This document shows positions 1-8,670 of a stretch of 60,311 nucleotides of DNA, one piece after another. A model generated the notes under the pieces. It did not search any database, had not been told where the DNA came from, and worked only from the letters and a program-made list of their open reading frames with translations. Position numbers and translations under genes: made by a program. The stretch's first letter is position 1. Each line of letters begins with the position of its first letter. The stretch covers positions 42,704-103,014 of the forward strand of contig DDSP01000002.1 of the NCBI GenBank assembly GCA_002343445.1. Direction: 5' to 3'. This DNA comes from Chthonomonas sp. UBA2387 (GTDB taxonomy: Bacteria > Armatimonadota > Fimbriimonadia > Fimbriimonadales > Fimbriimonadaceae).

Positions 1-264
1 ATTCACATTCACATCCCCCCACAGGCGTCGGCAGTTGGTCGAGCAGGTGGTCGGCAAGTCAGCTCTCGCCGATTCTCCCACTCGAAGAGCTCTTTCACGT
101 CGGGGATCATCCGTGTCTCTTCGCCGCGAGCGAGGGGTTCGTCAACTTGGAGTCGGCATCTTGGGGCGCTGGTGCGGCGGGCTGCCAGGAGTCGTGGACG
201 CTATGACGGGTGGACCGGGGGACGGGCTGGCGAGCAGCGACGCCCTCCATCCGGCCTGCGGCCA

Positions 265-284
265 CCTTCTCCCTCAGGAGAAGG
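265..284. repeat. REP-like hairpin
   Basis: CCTTCTCC and GGAGAAGG form a perfect 8-bp stem around a CTCA loop, preceded by a CCGGCCTGCGG stretch. It looks like a dispersed palindromic (REP-like) element or a terminator remnant of an upstream gene. There is no T-run, so termination is not assured. Confidence 0.4.
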
Positions 285-342
285 ACCGATCATGTGAATC
301 GTGAACTTGCGGGCGTCGGCAGACTCGACGCCGGCCCGGGCG

Positions 343-348
343 TAGAAT
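343..348 (+). promoter_or_regulatory. uvrC -10 box (TAGAAT)
   Basis: TAGAAT ends 11 nt before the uvrC ATG at 360, leaving a 5' leader of only a few nucleotides. No clear -35 box or Shine-Dalgarno sequence is visible. Confidence 0.55.
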
Positions 349-359
349 AGAGGCGCCCG

Positions 360-2306
360 ATGCCCATCTCGACCACGAACGAACACGTCGCCGACGCGCT
401 CAAAAAGGTGCCCGACTCGCCGGGGTGCTACATCTACCGCGACGAGCAGGACGTGGTGCTCTACGTGGGCAAGGCCGTCTCGCTCAAGAGCCGCGTGCGA
501 AGCTACTTTCAAAAGTCGGCCCGTCACGGTCCACGCATCGCCCGGTTGGTCTCCAAAGTGCGCCAGATCGAGTGGATCGTCGTGGACAGCGAACTCGAAG
601 CCTTGGTGCTGGAATGCACGCTCATCAAGGAGCATCGGCCGCCCTACAACGTGCGGCTGCGGGACGACAAGAGCTACCCGTATATCGCCATCACGAAGGA
701 GAAGTTCCCGCGGGTGCTGTTCGTTCGACGCCCGCGCCCAGAGTTGGGCAAGGCCTACGGGCCCTATTCCAGCGCCTGGGCCGTCCGCGAAACGCTCGGG
801 TTGCTCCATCAGGTGTTCCCTCTCATCCCCTGCGGCAAGTCGTGGTCGGGCCGGCGCGAGCAGCGCCCCTGCCTCTACTACCACCTGAAGCAATGCCTCG
901 CGCCTTGCGCCGGAATCGCCGACGCCAAGGAATACGCCGAGGTGGTCAAGCAGGTCGAACGCTTCCTGCAAGGCAAGGCCGACGCGATCCTCGACGACCT
1001 CCGCCGCCAGATGGAGCGGGCTGCCGAGCGCCTCGAATTCGAGGAAGCCGCCGCCATGCGGGACAAGATCCAGTCCATCGAACGTGTGCTGGAAAAGCAG
1101 AAAGTCCTCTCGACCGACGAGTCCGACCGCGACGTGATCGCCGTGGTCAAGGACGAACGCGGATCGGCGATCCAGATGCTGTACGTTCGAGGCGGCAAGC
1201 TCATCGGCCAGCATCAGTTCTTCCTGGATGGGGCAGCCGAAGCGGCTCCTGCCGTCGCCGTACAGGAGTTCGTGAAGCAGTACTACTCGACAGCCTCGGA
1301 GATCCCCCGTGAGATTCTGCTGCCCGTCGAAATCGAAGAGCGAAACATCGTTCAAACGTGGTTGCGGGGACGACGTGGCGCGGCGGTGACAATCGAAGTC
1401 CCCGGAGGCGGCGAGAAGCTTCGTCTCGTCGAGATGGCCGCGACCAACGCCGAACAAGCACTCAAGACGTTCCAACTCGAACTGGAACAGCAGGAACAGT
1501 GGGGAGACTCGGCGATGGCCGAGCTTCAGGAGGCCCTCGACCTCCCGGGTCCTCCCCGCCGGGTCGAAGGCTACGACATCTCGAACCTGCAAGGGACCGC
1601 GCCCGTCGGCTCGATGGTCGTCACAGAAGACGCTGCACCCGCGAAGGCCGAGTACCGCCGATTCAAGATCCGATATCACCCGGAAGACCCGAACGACTTC
1701 GCGATGATGCACGAGGTGCTCACCCGGCGCCTACGGGCGTTGCGAGAAGGCGACGAAAAGTTCGCCAAGGCTCCCGACCTCATCATGATCGACGGCGGCA
1801 GGGGGCAGTTGATGGCGGCCCTCAAGGCGCGAGACGAACAAGGCCTCGACATCCCGATGGTTGGATTGGCCAAGAAGCAAGAGCTTCTGATCGTTCCAGT
1901 GCCAGTCGTCGGGTTCGAGGACGAGAAGCCGGTGCAACCCCCTTCCGCCGAAGCGGACGGCACCAAGGACCCCGGCTACTCATACGAAAGCCCCGCCCTG
2001 CGACGGTACGCCTACCGCACCGTCGAACTGCCCCTGAATTCGCCCGGCCTCCTTCTCCTTCGACGCCTGCGCGACGAAGCCCACCGATTCGCGCTGACGT
2101 TCCACCGCAAAGTTCGCGACAAGCGAGCCGTCGGCTCGACCCTTGAGGAAGTGCCCGGGATCGGGCCCAGGCGCAAACGACTCCTGCTAAGGACGTTTGG
2201 TTCCGTCGAAGGCATTCGTCGCGCGTCCATCGAGGAGATCGCGGCCGTACCCACGATGACCACCGCCGTCGCCGCCTTGGTCAAGACCCACCTGGACGAA
2301 TCCTAA
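360..2306 (+). CDS. uvrC: Excinuclease ABC subunit C
   Basis: UvrC makes the dual incisions in nucleotide excision repair after UvrA/UvrB damage recognition. The 648-residue protein has the full family layout: an N-terminal GIY-YIG nuclease (residues about 15-95, with CYIY and LYVGKA as the two signature strands), a UVR UvrB-binding motif around 205-240, the RNase H-like second nuclease with its acidic residue in EGYDISN near residue 405, and C-terminal helix-hairpin-helix repeats (EVPGIGPRRKR). Length is normal for the family. The ATG at 360 sits just behind a -10 box and gives the expected N-terminus. It is followed after 127 bp by an unrelated secreted-protein gene, so it appears monocistronic. 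Confidence 0.97.
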   Translation: MPISTTNEHVADALKKVPDSPGCYIYRDEQDVVLYVGKAVSLKSRVRSYFQKSARHGPRIARLVSKVRQIEWIVVDSELEALVLECTLIKEHRPPYNVRLRDDKSYPYIAITKEKFPRVLFVRRPRPELGKAYGPYSSAWAVRETLGLLHQVFPLIPCGKSWSGRREQRPCLYYHLKQCLAPCAGIADAKEYAEVVKQVERFLQGKADAILDDLRRQMERAAERLEFEEAAAMRDKIQSIERVLEKQKVLSTDESDRDVIAVVKDERGSAIQMLYVRGGKLIGQHQFFLDGAAEAAPAVAVQEFVKQYYSTASEIPREILLPVEIEERNIVQTWLRGRRGAAVTIEVPGGGEKLRLVEMAATNAEQALKTFQLELEQQEQWGDSAMAELQEALDLPGPPRRVEGYDISNLQGTAPVGSMVVTEDAAPAKAEYRRFKIRYHPEDPNDFAMMHEVLTRRLRALREGDEKFAKAPDLIMIDGGRGQLMAALKARDEQGLDIPMVGLAKKQELLIVPVPVVGFEDEKPVQPPSAEADGTKDPGYSYESPALRRYAYRTVELPLNSPGLLLLRRLRDEAHRFALTFHRKVRDKRAVGSTLEEVPGIGPRRKRLLLRTFGSVEGIRRASIEEIAAVPTMTTAVAALVKTHLDES

Positions 2307-2425
2307 GGTCGAGGATTGCCCCGATGACGGCAACTCGCCACATGGCGAAGCCTCGCCCGTGAACCGCTAATAAAGACAGGAGAGCGCCGTACCGTTCCGG
2401 TTGAACGAGACGAAGCAATAGGGAG

Positions 2426-2459
2426 CTAGTCGCATGGAGTTCAACCTCCATGCGACTAG
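2426..2459. promoter_or_regulatory. 14-bp perfect inverted repeat over a start codon
   Basis: Arms 2426-2439 and 2446-2459 are exact reverse complements (14 bp) around the loop TTCAAC. The left arm contains the ATG at 2434 and begins directly after the GGGAG Shine-Dalgarno-like sequence at 2421-2425. In mRNA the start codon would be locked in a stable stem, so this may be a translational control hairpin or an operator. Confidence 0.7.
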
Positions 2460-3615
2460 AAGAAAACAATTGAGAGCATTCATCGCGAGTTTCCTCGCGG
2501 TGGCCGTCGCCACCGCTTGGGCCAATGTTGAAACACGGCAAGGGAGCCACAAGGGAGAGCAAAAGGGGAGAGAAGAAGCCGCTGCGGCCTGGATCCATCA
2601 GATGGCCGGGCCGGGGCGGGTTCGGCACTCCGACGGCCCGTTGGCCAAGGTCCCCGCCTTGGACACCGTCGCGGGCATCAAGGCCCTGCAAGTGACCAAC
2701 GGCCCACTCCACGGAGCGTTCGTCATGGCCCCCTACGGTTACGTGAACTGGTACTTCGCCGCGTCGGCGCTGATCCACTTCACCGACGACATTCCAGACG
2801 AAGCCGCTGCGTTCGTGGACGCCTATCTGCGCCACCTTGAGCCAGACGGCACGATCGTCGACTATGTCCCGGATTACTGGAACGAAAATGGAGGTATTCC
2901 GCGCAGGCAAAGCCCCGACAGCCATGACTCCTACGCCGCGATGCTCGTGGCCTTGGCGTCCAAACTCGGATTGAATCCGGAGCGACGCACCTGGTTCACC
3001 CAGCGAAAAGATGCCCTGAAGTGGATCGTGGCACGAAACATCTTGGACAGCCAGAACCCCGAAACGGGTCTCGTCCGGACCTTCCAAGACCCCAACCAGC
3101 CCGATTGGTGTCCGGGCGTCGAGTATCTCATGGACAACTGCGAGGTCTTTCAGGGATTGAGACTTTTCGCGGAGGCGTTGGAGGCAGCGGGCGACCCTGG
3201 ATGGGCGACCATGCGCGACGCATCAGACCGGGTCGTAGCTGGCATCCGCACCTTGTTCCGTACGGAGTCGGGCGCATGGGCCCACGCCTCTCAGGCGGCC
3301 GAGGTGGGCACGATGTTCTACCCTTTCGCGACGGGACAGGCGTTTCCCGTCGCCTTCGAGGTCCCTGTCGAGCCAGAGACCACAGACGCGGGTTGGACGT
3401 ACCTCGAGAACGCCGCTCCGCTTTGGTGGAAGGGAGGGCGTTACGACCACTTTCCCTGGTTTGTTCTGGGTCATGCGGCCGCCTTGCGCGGCGACCGGGA
3501 CGCCGCGACCACGCAGCTCAACTCGGGGTTCAAGTACATCCGCGCCAACCCGCTGGCCTTCACCATCGCGGAGTTGGGATACTGGCACGCGACGGTGCGG
3601 GCGATGAACTCGTGA
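2434..3615 (+). CDS. Secreted protein with six-hairpin-glycosidase-like fold
   Basis: The 393-residue protein starts with a probable Sec signal (n-region RRKQLR, hydrophobic core to about residue 30). The rest is rich in aromatic and helix-hairpin motifs such as PYGYVNWYFA, DSHDSYAAMLV and PWFVLGHAAAL, which recall alpha/alpha-toroid glycosidases (glucoamylase- or trehalase-like); the exact family is not recognisable by eye and catalytic residues cannot be assigned. The ATG at 2434 has a GGGAG Shine-Dalgarno at 8 nt spacing but lies inside a 14-bp hairpin. A TTG at 2470 would still keep a signal core and is the alternative start. The gene stands alone between uvrC and a redoxin gene with its own promoter. 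Confidence 0.6.
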   Translation: MEFNLHATRRKQLRAFIASFLAVAVATAWANVETRQGSHKGEQKGREEAAAAWIHQMAGPGRVRHSDGPLAKVPALDTVAGIKALQVTNGPLHGAFVMAPYGYVNWYFAASALIHFTDDIPDEAAAFVDAYLRHLEPDGTIVDYVPDYWNENGGIPRRQSPDSHDSYAAMLVALASKLGLNPERRTWFTQRKDALKWIVARNILDSQNPETGLVRTFQDPNQPDWCPGVEYLMDNCEVFQGLRLFAEALEAAGDPGWATMRDASDRVVAGIRTLFRTESGAWAHASQAAEVGTMFYPFATGQAFPVAFEVPVEPETTDAGWTYLENAAPLWWKGGRYDHFPWFVLGHAAALRGDRDAATTQLNSGFKYIRANPLAFTIAELGYWHATVRAMNS

Positions 3616-3624
3616 CCCGTGCCG

Positions 3625-3630
3625 TATAAT
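3625..3630 (+). promoter_or_regulatory. -10 box TATAAT of redoxin gene
   Basis: A consensus TATAAT ends 7 nt before the ATG at 3638, placing the predicted transcription start at or next to the A of the start codon. It favours ATG 3638 over the in-frame TTG at 3635. Confidence 0.75.
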
Positions 3631-3637
3631 CACCTTG

Positions 3638-4195
3638 ATGAGTAACTCGCTCATGGGCGTGCTCGTCGTTGGAGTCGCGGTCTTGGTGGCCGTCGGCTTC
3701 ATGCGACCGAACGACGCTCTGGAATCCGGAGAGAAGGCTCCCGCCTTTTCGGCCGCTGGCAGCGATGGGAAAACCCACACGCTCGCCAGTCTCACGGCCA
3801 AGGGCCCCGCCTTCCTCTACTTCATCAAAGATGGTTGCCCCGTGAACGCCGATGCGGTCGTTTACATGAACCGCCTCGCCGAAGCCTACAAAGGCAAGGC
3901 GACGTTCGTCGGAGTGATCAACACCGACAAGTCCGGGTACGAGCGATGGAACAAGACCTACAAGTCCCCCATCCCCGTGCTCTTCGACCCCGACCTCAAG
4001 GTCATCCGCAGCTACAAGGCCTCGGCCTCGCCGTGGGTGATCGAGGTTGGAAAAGACGGCACGATCGGCCAAGTTTGGAAGGGTTATTCCTCCAAGTCGC
4101 TTGGTGAGATCGGCACGAAGCTGGCCAGCGCCGCAGGCGTGAAGCCGGTCCAAGTGGACCTGAAGGGTGCTCCCGGGAGCATGGCCTTTGGGTGA
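3638..4195 (+). CDS. Membrane-anchored redoxin (peroxiredoxin-like)
   Basis: The 185-residue protein has an N-terminal membrane anchor (residues 5-22) followed by a thioredoxin-fold redoxin/AhpC-TSA domain. The only cysteine is in the motif KDGCPVN near residue 68, where a peroxiredoxin peroxidatic Cys would lie; no resolving Cys is present, so it would be a one-Cys enzyme or use an external thiol. The domain should face the periplasm. The start at ATG 3638 is chosen because a consensus -10 box ends 7 nt upstream (leaderless). A rho-independent terminator follows at 4239-4260. Substrate is unknown. Confidence 0.75.
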   Translation: MSNSLMGVLVVGVAVLVAVGFMRPNDALESGEKAPAFSAAGSDGKTHTLASLTAKGPAFLYFIKDGCPVNADAVVYMNRLAEAYKGKATFVGVINTDKSGYERWNKTYKSPIPVLFDPDLKVIRSYKASASPWVIEVGKDGTIGQVWKGYSSKSLGEIGTKLASAAGVKPVQVDLKGAPGSMAFG

Positions 4196-4238
4196 GCCTT
4201 CTAGCAAACGGCTTTCCGGCGGAAAGCTTCAAACCTGA

Positions 4239-4260
4239 AGGGCTCCTTTGCGGGAGCCCT
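4239..4260 (+). terminator. Rho-independent terminator
   Basis: AGGGCTCC and GGAGCCCT form a perfect 8-bp stem with loop TTTGCG, followed by TTCTTGTT. It ends the redoxin transcript and lies in the convergent gap before the permease gene; on the minus strand the following T-run is weaker. Confidence 0.8.
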
Positions 4261-4267
4261 TTCTTGT

Positions 4268-5512
4268 TCAGGACTCGTTGCGGAGCGAAGCGACGGGGTC
4301 CTTGGACGAGGCCCGCATCGCGGGAACCAGGCCGAACACCATGCCCACCCCGACGCTCACCGCAAAACCGAGAGCGATGGTGTCGATACCCAGGATGGGC
4401 TTGATGGGCGTCGTCTGCGCCAACACATACCCCACCAACGCGCTCAGGGCCACACCCAATCCCCCACCAAGCAGCCCGATCGCACCGCTCTCGAACACGA
4501 ACTGCAGGAACACATCGCGACGCCGCGCACCGACGGCCTTGCGGATACCGATCTCCTTCGCTCGCTCGTTGACCATCATCAGCATGACGACCATGATGCC
4601 CACTCCGCCCACGAAGAGCCCGATCGAAGTCAGACCGGTCAGCAGCCAAGTGAGCAAGTCCATGATCTGGAAGACCAGCTTGAGCAGATCGCGTTGGGTC
4701 AAGACCGAGAACATATCCCGATCCAACCGCTCGCCCAACGCGGATTCGACTGCGGCGACCAGCGACTTGGGCTCCTTGTCCGGAGCCGTCTGGATCATGA
4801 TGCGGTGAACCTGCGGGTTTGGCACGTGGTCGCGCACGAAATCGTACGGCACGTAGGCGATGTTCTCGAACCCGCCCATCGAGAACAGATCGTCGCCTTC
4901 GGACGACTTGTCCACCGTGACGCCGACGATCTTGTATCTGGTCCCCGCGACCTCGATGGTCTTGCCCAAGGCCGGGCCCGCGCCAAACAGGAACCCCTTG
5001 GCGAGCGAGCCGATCACGCACACGGGCTTCCCGGCATCCTCCGGACCAAACGTTCGCCCCTCGGCCAACTCGACCGGGCGGATGCTGAACCACTCGGGCT
5101 GGGCGGCGATGGCGAAGGTGCTTGGACTAACGCGCTCTTCGACCCGCACGGCTCCGCCGACAAACATGAGCGGCGAGGCCAGTCGCACTCCCGGTACCTG
5201 CCGCACGGTGGCGACATCGGCCTCGCTCAGGTAGCTGATCCCGGCCAGGTTGGGGCTGAACATCGAGCCCTCCTGAATCCGTGTGGGCAACACGATCAGG
5301 AGGTTGACGCCGAGGTCTTCGATCTGCTGAGTGACGCTCCGCTGAACCCCTTTGGCAACGCTGATCAAGAGGACGACGGCCAGGGTGCCCACCAAGACGC
5401 CGAGGGCGCTCAGCACCGTCCGACGCCAATGCTCGACCAGACTGTGCAAGCCTACAGAGGCGGCCAGAAGAACCGAACCTCCCCAAGGGCCTTGTGCGGG
5501 TGTGCGGGGCAT
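4268..5512 (-). CDS. ABC transporter permease, MacB/FtsX type
   Basis: A 414-residue MacB-type permease: a cytoplasmic N-terminus and first membrane helix (about residues 35-55), a large periplasmic MacB_PCD domain (about 55-270), then the FtsX domain with three membrane helices carrying the NERAKEIGIRKAVGA motif near 330. Such subunits work with an ABC ATPase to move lipoproteins, peptides or drugs, or in mechanotransmission; no ATPase gene is adjacent. The next two upstream genes on the same strand encode lipoproteins. A weak -10 candidate (TACGTT, 5522-5527) precedes the ATG at 5512. Confidence 0.88.
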   Translation of the reverse strand: MPRTPAQGPWGGSVLLAASVGLHSLVEHWRRTVLSALGVLVGTLAVVLLISVAKGVQRSVTQQIEDLGVNLLIVLPTRIQEGSMFSPNLAGISYLSEADVATVRQVPGVRLASPLMFVGGAVRVEERVSPSTFAIAAQPEWFSIRPVELAEGRTFGPEDAGKPVCVIGSLAKGFLFGAGPALGKTIEVAGTRYKIVGVTVDKSSEGDDLFSMGGFENIAYVPYDFVRDHVPNPQVHRIMIQTAPDKEPKSLVAAVESALGERLDRDMFSVLTQRDLLKLVFQIMDLLTWLLTGLTSIGLFVGGVGIMVVMLMMVNERAKEIGIRKAVGARRRDVFLQFVFESGAIGLLGGGLGVALSALVGYVLAQTTPIKPILGIDTIALGFAVSVGVGMVFGLVPAMRASSKDPVASLRNES

Positions 5513-5554
5513 CAGTGGTTCAACGTAGTTCGCTGAACGGACGTCTCACGGGAC

Positions 5555-6109
5555 CTACCATCCGACCGTGCTCACGCGAACGGTCTCTCGGATGCGAATC
5601 CCGCTTCCTTCGGGTTCGATGAGAATGTTGAGTTCGTCCCCTTCCGCGGTCTCGCCATTGCCGACCGTCGCTCCCCCAGAGGAATCGGTGCTGAACGACT
5701 CGCACTGGTCACCATAGACACGCATCGCCTCGCTGGGATCCAGGCTCGAACGCCATACCGAGACGTACTCGGTCCACTTGGCATGCTCGCGCACGACGAG
5801 CGTGGGCGACTCTTTGACCAAGACGGCGTCGCTGGGCCGAGTCACCGGGATGTCTTCGATCCCCAAGTCTGCCACCGTCACGTCGCGTCTGTCCCTTTGA
5901 CCGTCCATGGTATGGATTTCGATGGTCGCCGGATCGGTTGCGTCGGCAATGGGCGGCTTCTCGGTTTCCTCATCCGCTGGCACCTGTCCGACAGGCGTCT
6001 CCTCGTTCGTTTGGACGGCCTGCCTTTGAGAAGGCGCCTCGGCCTGCGGCTTGGCTCCGCAACCCAACGCGCAGGAGGCCAACATGAGGAACAGCAACCT
6101 AGCGACCAA
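5555..6109 (-). CDS. Putative lipoprotein
   Basis: An approximately 184-residue protein with a lipoprotein signal (hydrophobic stretch then LGCG), an acidic, Glu/Pro-rich linker, and a C-terminal region with no recognised family. The start is uncertain: the open frame extends to a TTG at 6163, which would overlap the preceding gene by 65 bp, so the TTG at 6109 (GAGG motif upstream, 11-bp overlap with the preceding stop) is preferred because it keeps a full signal peptide. Probably translated together with the DUF4382-like lipoprotein upstream. Function unknown. Confidence 0.6.
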   Translation of the reverse strand: MVARLLFLMLASCALGCGAKPQAEAPSQRQAVQTNEETPVGQVPADEETEKPPIADATDPATIEIHTMDGQRDRRDVTVADLGIEDIPVTRPSDAVLVKESPTLVVREHAKWTEYVSVWRSSLDPSEAMRVYGDQCESFSTDSSGGATVGNGETAEGDELNILIEPEGSGIRIRETVRVSTVGW

Positions 6110-7259
6110 CGCGGACCAACCTCGCTTTGACCACACCGTCAACCGGGGCCAATTCGCCGTCAAGGCTCACCGCAACCAGCTTTTGGGCTTGCACACGCTG
6201 GTTGAACTGCTCGGCCGAAAGGGTTGCGCCTCGGTCACCGACGAACTTGGTTTGCCCGTCCACCAGCACGCGCATGGTGACCCGGTCGGGTGTAAAGCCG
6301 CGCGCCTGTTGGACCTTGAGCGTGAACTCGCCTTCCTTCGCCATGCTGGCCATGCCGTGGGCGACGTCGCCCGCCTTCCGTTCAGGAAGAGCAACCACGG
6401 TGTGGGACCGGATGGCGCGCGCCCGCATGTCGAACGGGCCACGCACGACCACGAAGGCGTCCCGTTCGAGCGTCGCCGCCGAGCCATCGGGACGAACCAC
6501 CACGGCGTCCTCGTCGAGCAACACGCGAACCGTTCGCCCGCCGCGATCGAGCAACGACAGGGAGCGCGTCGGCCCATTCTCGGCTACGTCTCTGACCTGA
6601 CCAACGAAGTCGGCATCGAGCTGTCCCTGCGTCTCTTCCAGCTTCAATTCCGCACCTTCCTGGACCACGGGCTTGACGCTGTCGCCGGACCACTCCCATT
6701 TGGCCGAGTTCAGATCCACGACCAGATCGTCCGACCCGCCGCGCAGCTTGCGCCGGTTGGAAAGAGGCGCCTGAACCGTGGCCTTGCCCGAGCGGGCACC
6801 CGTCAACGAGTACTCCTTGGGTACGGCCGAGCCCTTGGCGAACGTCTCGACCTTGTCGCCCAACACCACTCGGAACGAATCAAAGTCGCCGGCCCCGAGC
6901 GCACCCTCGCCCAGAAACACGGCTTGCGCCGCCTTGCCGTCGAAGGCTCGCAGGTCGATGCGTCGTCCTTGATCGTCCTGGAACACCGCAGTCGCCGAGC
7001 CGCCGCGCACCAACGCCACCTCGTAAACGGTGACCCACACCTGCTCGAACGCCGCTTGGGTGGTATCCGTGGCGAAGAGGGCGAACCGCTTGCCCTGTTC
7101 GATGCCGTTGTTCTGTTGCGGCGACATGCTGCCGAACGAAGAGCCGGACGTCATGCCGCCGCCGAGCGAACTGTTGCCGCCCAAACCGGTCGACGTTCCA
7201 GCGCCGCCACACCCTGCGAGCAGAAGCCCTGCTCCGATCCAAGCGATGCACCTTCTCAC
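6099..7259 (-). CDS. Lipoprotein with DUF4382-like and DUF5666-like regions
   Basis: The 386-residue protein begins with a short lipoprotein signal ending LLAGCGG. Residues about 55-190 resemble DUF4382 (FALFATDTTQAAFEQVWVTV, then a DLRAFDG strand), and residues about 225-370 resemble the beta-rich DUF5666 domain (two copies of a GxV...V.V..D pattern). Both are extracytoplasmic domains of unknown function often found in lipoproteins. The GTG start at 7259 is supported by a -10 box (CATAAT) ending 6 nt upstream. It heads a minus-strand run with another lipoprotein and a MacB-type permease. Confidence 0.65.
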   Translation of the reverse strand: MRRCIAWIGAGLLLAGCGGAGTSTGLGGNSSLGGGMTSGSSFGSMSPQQNNGIEQGKRFALFATDTTQAAFEQVWVTVYEVALVRGGSATAVFQDDQGRRIDLRAFDGKAAQAVFLGEGALGAGDFDSFRVVLGDKVETFAKGSAVPKEYSLTGARSGKATVQAPLSNRRKLRGGSDDLVVDLNSAKWEWSGDSVKPVVQEGAELKLEETQGQLDADFVGQVRDVAENGPTRSLSLLDRGGRTVRVLLDEDAVVVRPDGSAATLERDAFVVVRGPFDMRARAIRSHTVVALPERKAGDVAHGMASMAKEGEFTLKVQQARGFTPDRVTMRVLVDGQTKFVGDRGATLSAEQFNQRVQAQKLVAVSLDGELAPVDGVVKARLVRVGR

Positions 7260-7265
7260 GATTCC

Positions 7266-7271
7266 ATTATG
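7266..7271 (-). promoter_or_regulatory. -10 box CATAAT of DUF4382-like gene
   Basis: Read on the minus strand, CATAAT ends 6 nt before the GTG at 7259, a leaderless arrangement with a non-ATG start. Confidence 0.6.
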
Positions 7272-7291
7272 CGATGCTTCCGAACGCCTGG

Positions 7292-8665
7292 TCAGTCCAG
7301 CGGTTCCAACTCGGCGGTGAAGTGGCGGAGGTAGGGCGGTTGCTTCACGATGCGCAGCCCGCGAGCCGAGCCCCGGTTGTCGTGGAGTTCCTCCAACACC
7401 TGCGCAACGTAGATCACGTGCGCCTGGGTGTAAACGCGCCTGGGCAGTGCCAAACGGACGAGTTCCTGGTGTGCAGGTTGCTCGACGCCATCCACGCAAC
7501 GCCCGAACATGACGCTGCCGATCTCGACACCCCGTACGCCACCGGCGACGTACAACTCGTTGACCAGCACCTGCGCCGGATACTCCAACGGTGGGATGTG
7601 GGGGTAGAAATCTTTGGCGTCCAAGTACACCGCGTGTCCGCCGGGCGGACGGACGATGGCGATCCCGCGCTCGATCAGGCGATCGGCCAGGTAGCGGACG
7701 GTCGCAATTCGGTAGGAGAGGTACCGCTCGTCCAACGCTTCCCATAGCCCGATGGCCAGGGCCTCCATATCGCGGCCAGCCATGCCTCCGTACGTCGGGA
7801 AGCCTTCGGTCAGGATCAACACAGCGCGGGCGCGTTCGGCGAGGACATCGTCGTTGAGCGCCAGGAATCCGCCGATGTTGCCAAACCCGTCCTTCTTGAG
7901 CGACATCGTCGCGCCGTCGGCATACGAGAACATCTCGTTGGCGATCTCCGCGGGGGTCTTGTCGGCGTAGCCGGGTTCGCGGGTCTTGATGAACCATGCG
8001 TTCTCTGCGAAGCGGCAGGCATCCACGATGAACGGGATTCCATGCGCGCGCAGCGTTTCGGAGATCGCCCGGATGTTCGCCATGCTGACGGGTTGCCCGC
8101 CTCCGGCGTTGTTCGTCACCGTCACCATGCCAAACGGCACGTTGCTTGGACCAACGTCGCGGATCAGCTTCTCCAGCTTCGCGATGTCGAGGTCGCCCTT
8201 GAAAGGCAGCTCGCGCGCAGGGTCGCGGGCCTCGTCGGGCAACAGATCCACGGCTTGGGCGCCCGTGAACTCGACGTTGGCACGAGTCGTATCGAAGTGG
8301 CTGTTGTTCGGGATGACCTTGCCAGGCCCGCCGAGCAGACCACAAAGGATCTTCTCGGCGGCGCGCCCCTGATGGGTCGGGATGACGTGCCGAAACCCGA
8401 AGATCTGCCGCACGGTCTTCTCGAAGCGTCGGAAGCTGCGCGAACCCGCATAGCTTTCATCGCCCACCATGATCCCGCCCCATTGCTCGGCGCTCATTGC
8501 GCTGGTCCCGCTGTCGGTCAGCAGGTCGATCAGCACGTCCTCCGCATCGATCAGGAACGGGTTGTACTTGGCTTGGCGTAGGATTTCCCGGCGCTCGGCC
8601 TCGGTCGTGAACCGGAGCCGCTCCACCGACTTGATGCGGAACGGCTCGATGATCTCGCGGCGCAT
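7292..8665 (-). CDS. tnaA: Tryptophanase (PLP-dependent beta-eliminating lyase)
   Basis: Tryptophanase splits L-tryptophan to indole, pyruvate and ammonia with pyridoxal phosphate. The 457-residue protein matches the beta-eliminating lyase family end to end: EPFRIKSVE at the N-terminus, IDLLTDSGTSAMS, THQGRAAEKI, the PLP-lysine region SLKKDGFGN, and GGHAVYLDA. Tyrosine phenol-lyase is the close relative; here the segment VRGVEIGS carries Ile where phenol-lyases have the substrate-binding Arg (MERG), and VGPSNVP and YPHIPP also match tryptophanases, so tryptophanase is preferred. It lies 5 bp behind a thioredoxin-fold protein gene and is probably co-transcribed with it. Activity on other beta-substituted amino acids cannot be excluded. 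Confidence 0.88.
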   Translation of the reverse strand: MRREIIEPFRIKSVERLRFTTEAERREILRQAKYNPFLIDAEDVLIDLLTDSGTSAMSAEQWGGIMVGDESYAGSRSFRRFEKTVRQIFGFRHVIPTHQGRAAEKILCGLLGGPGKVIPNNSHFDTTRANVEFTGAQAVDLLPDEARDPARELPFKGDLDIAKLEKLIRDVGPSNVPFGMVTVTNNAGGGQPVSMANIRAISETLRAHGIPFIVDACRFAENAWFIKTREPGYADKTPAEIANEMFSYADGATMSLKKDGFGNIGGFLALNDDVLAERARAVLILTEGFPTYGGMAGRDMEALAIGLWEALDERYLSYRIATVRYLADRLIERGIAIVRPPGGHAVYLDAKDFYPHIPPLEYPAQVLVNELYVAGGVRGVEIGSVMFGRCVDGVEQPAHQELVRLALPRRVYTQAHVIYVAQVLEELHDNRGSARGLRIVKQPPYLRHFTAELEPLD

Positions 8666-8670
8666 GCCGC

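Larger units (their letters stand above)
1..359. other. Left-edge region without a supportable gene
   Basis: Several frames are open here by chance because the DNA is GC-rich, but none has a convincing protein composition, a start signal or continuity with a known family. The stretch holds a small perfect hairpin at 265-284 and the uvrC promoter at its right end. It may be the 3' flank of a gene lying outside the window. Confidence 0.5.

Noticed and set aside
1..296. Open frames at the left edge as a partial gene
   Set aside because: Several frames are open at once, none protein-like, and the region includes a REP-like hairpin.
201..1712. Open frame of 503 codons on the minus strand
   Set aside because: Shadow of uvrC; its composition is not protein-like and uvrC motifs are intact on the plus strand.
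7292..8665. Tyrosine phenol-lyase
   Set aside because: The diagnostic Arg in the MERG motif is replaced by Ile (VEIGS) and several segments match tryptophanase better.
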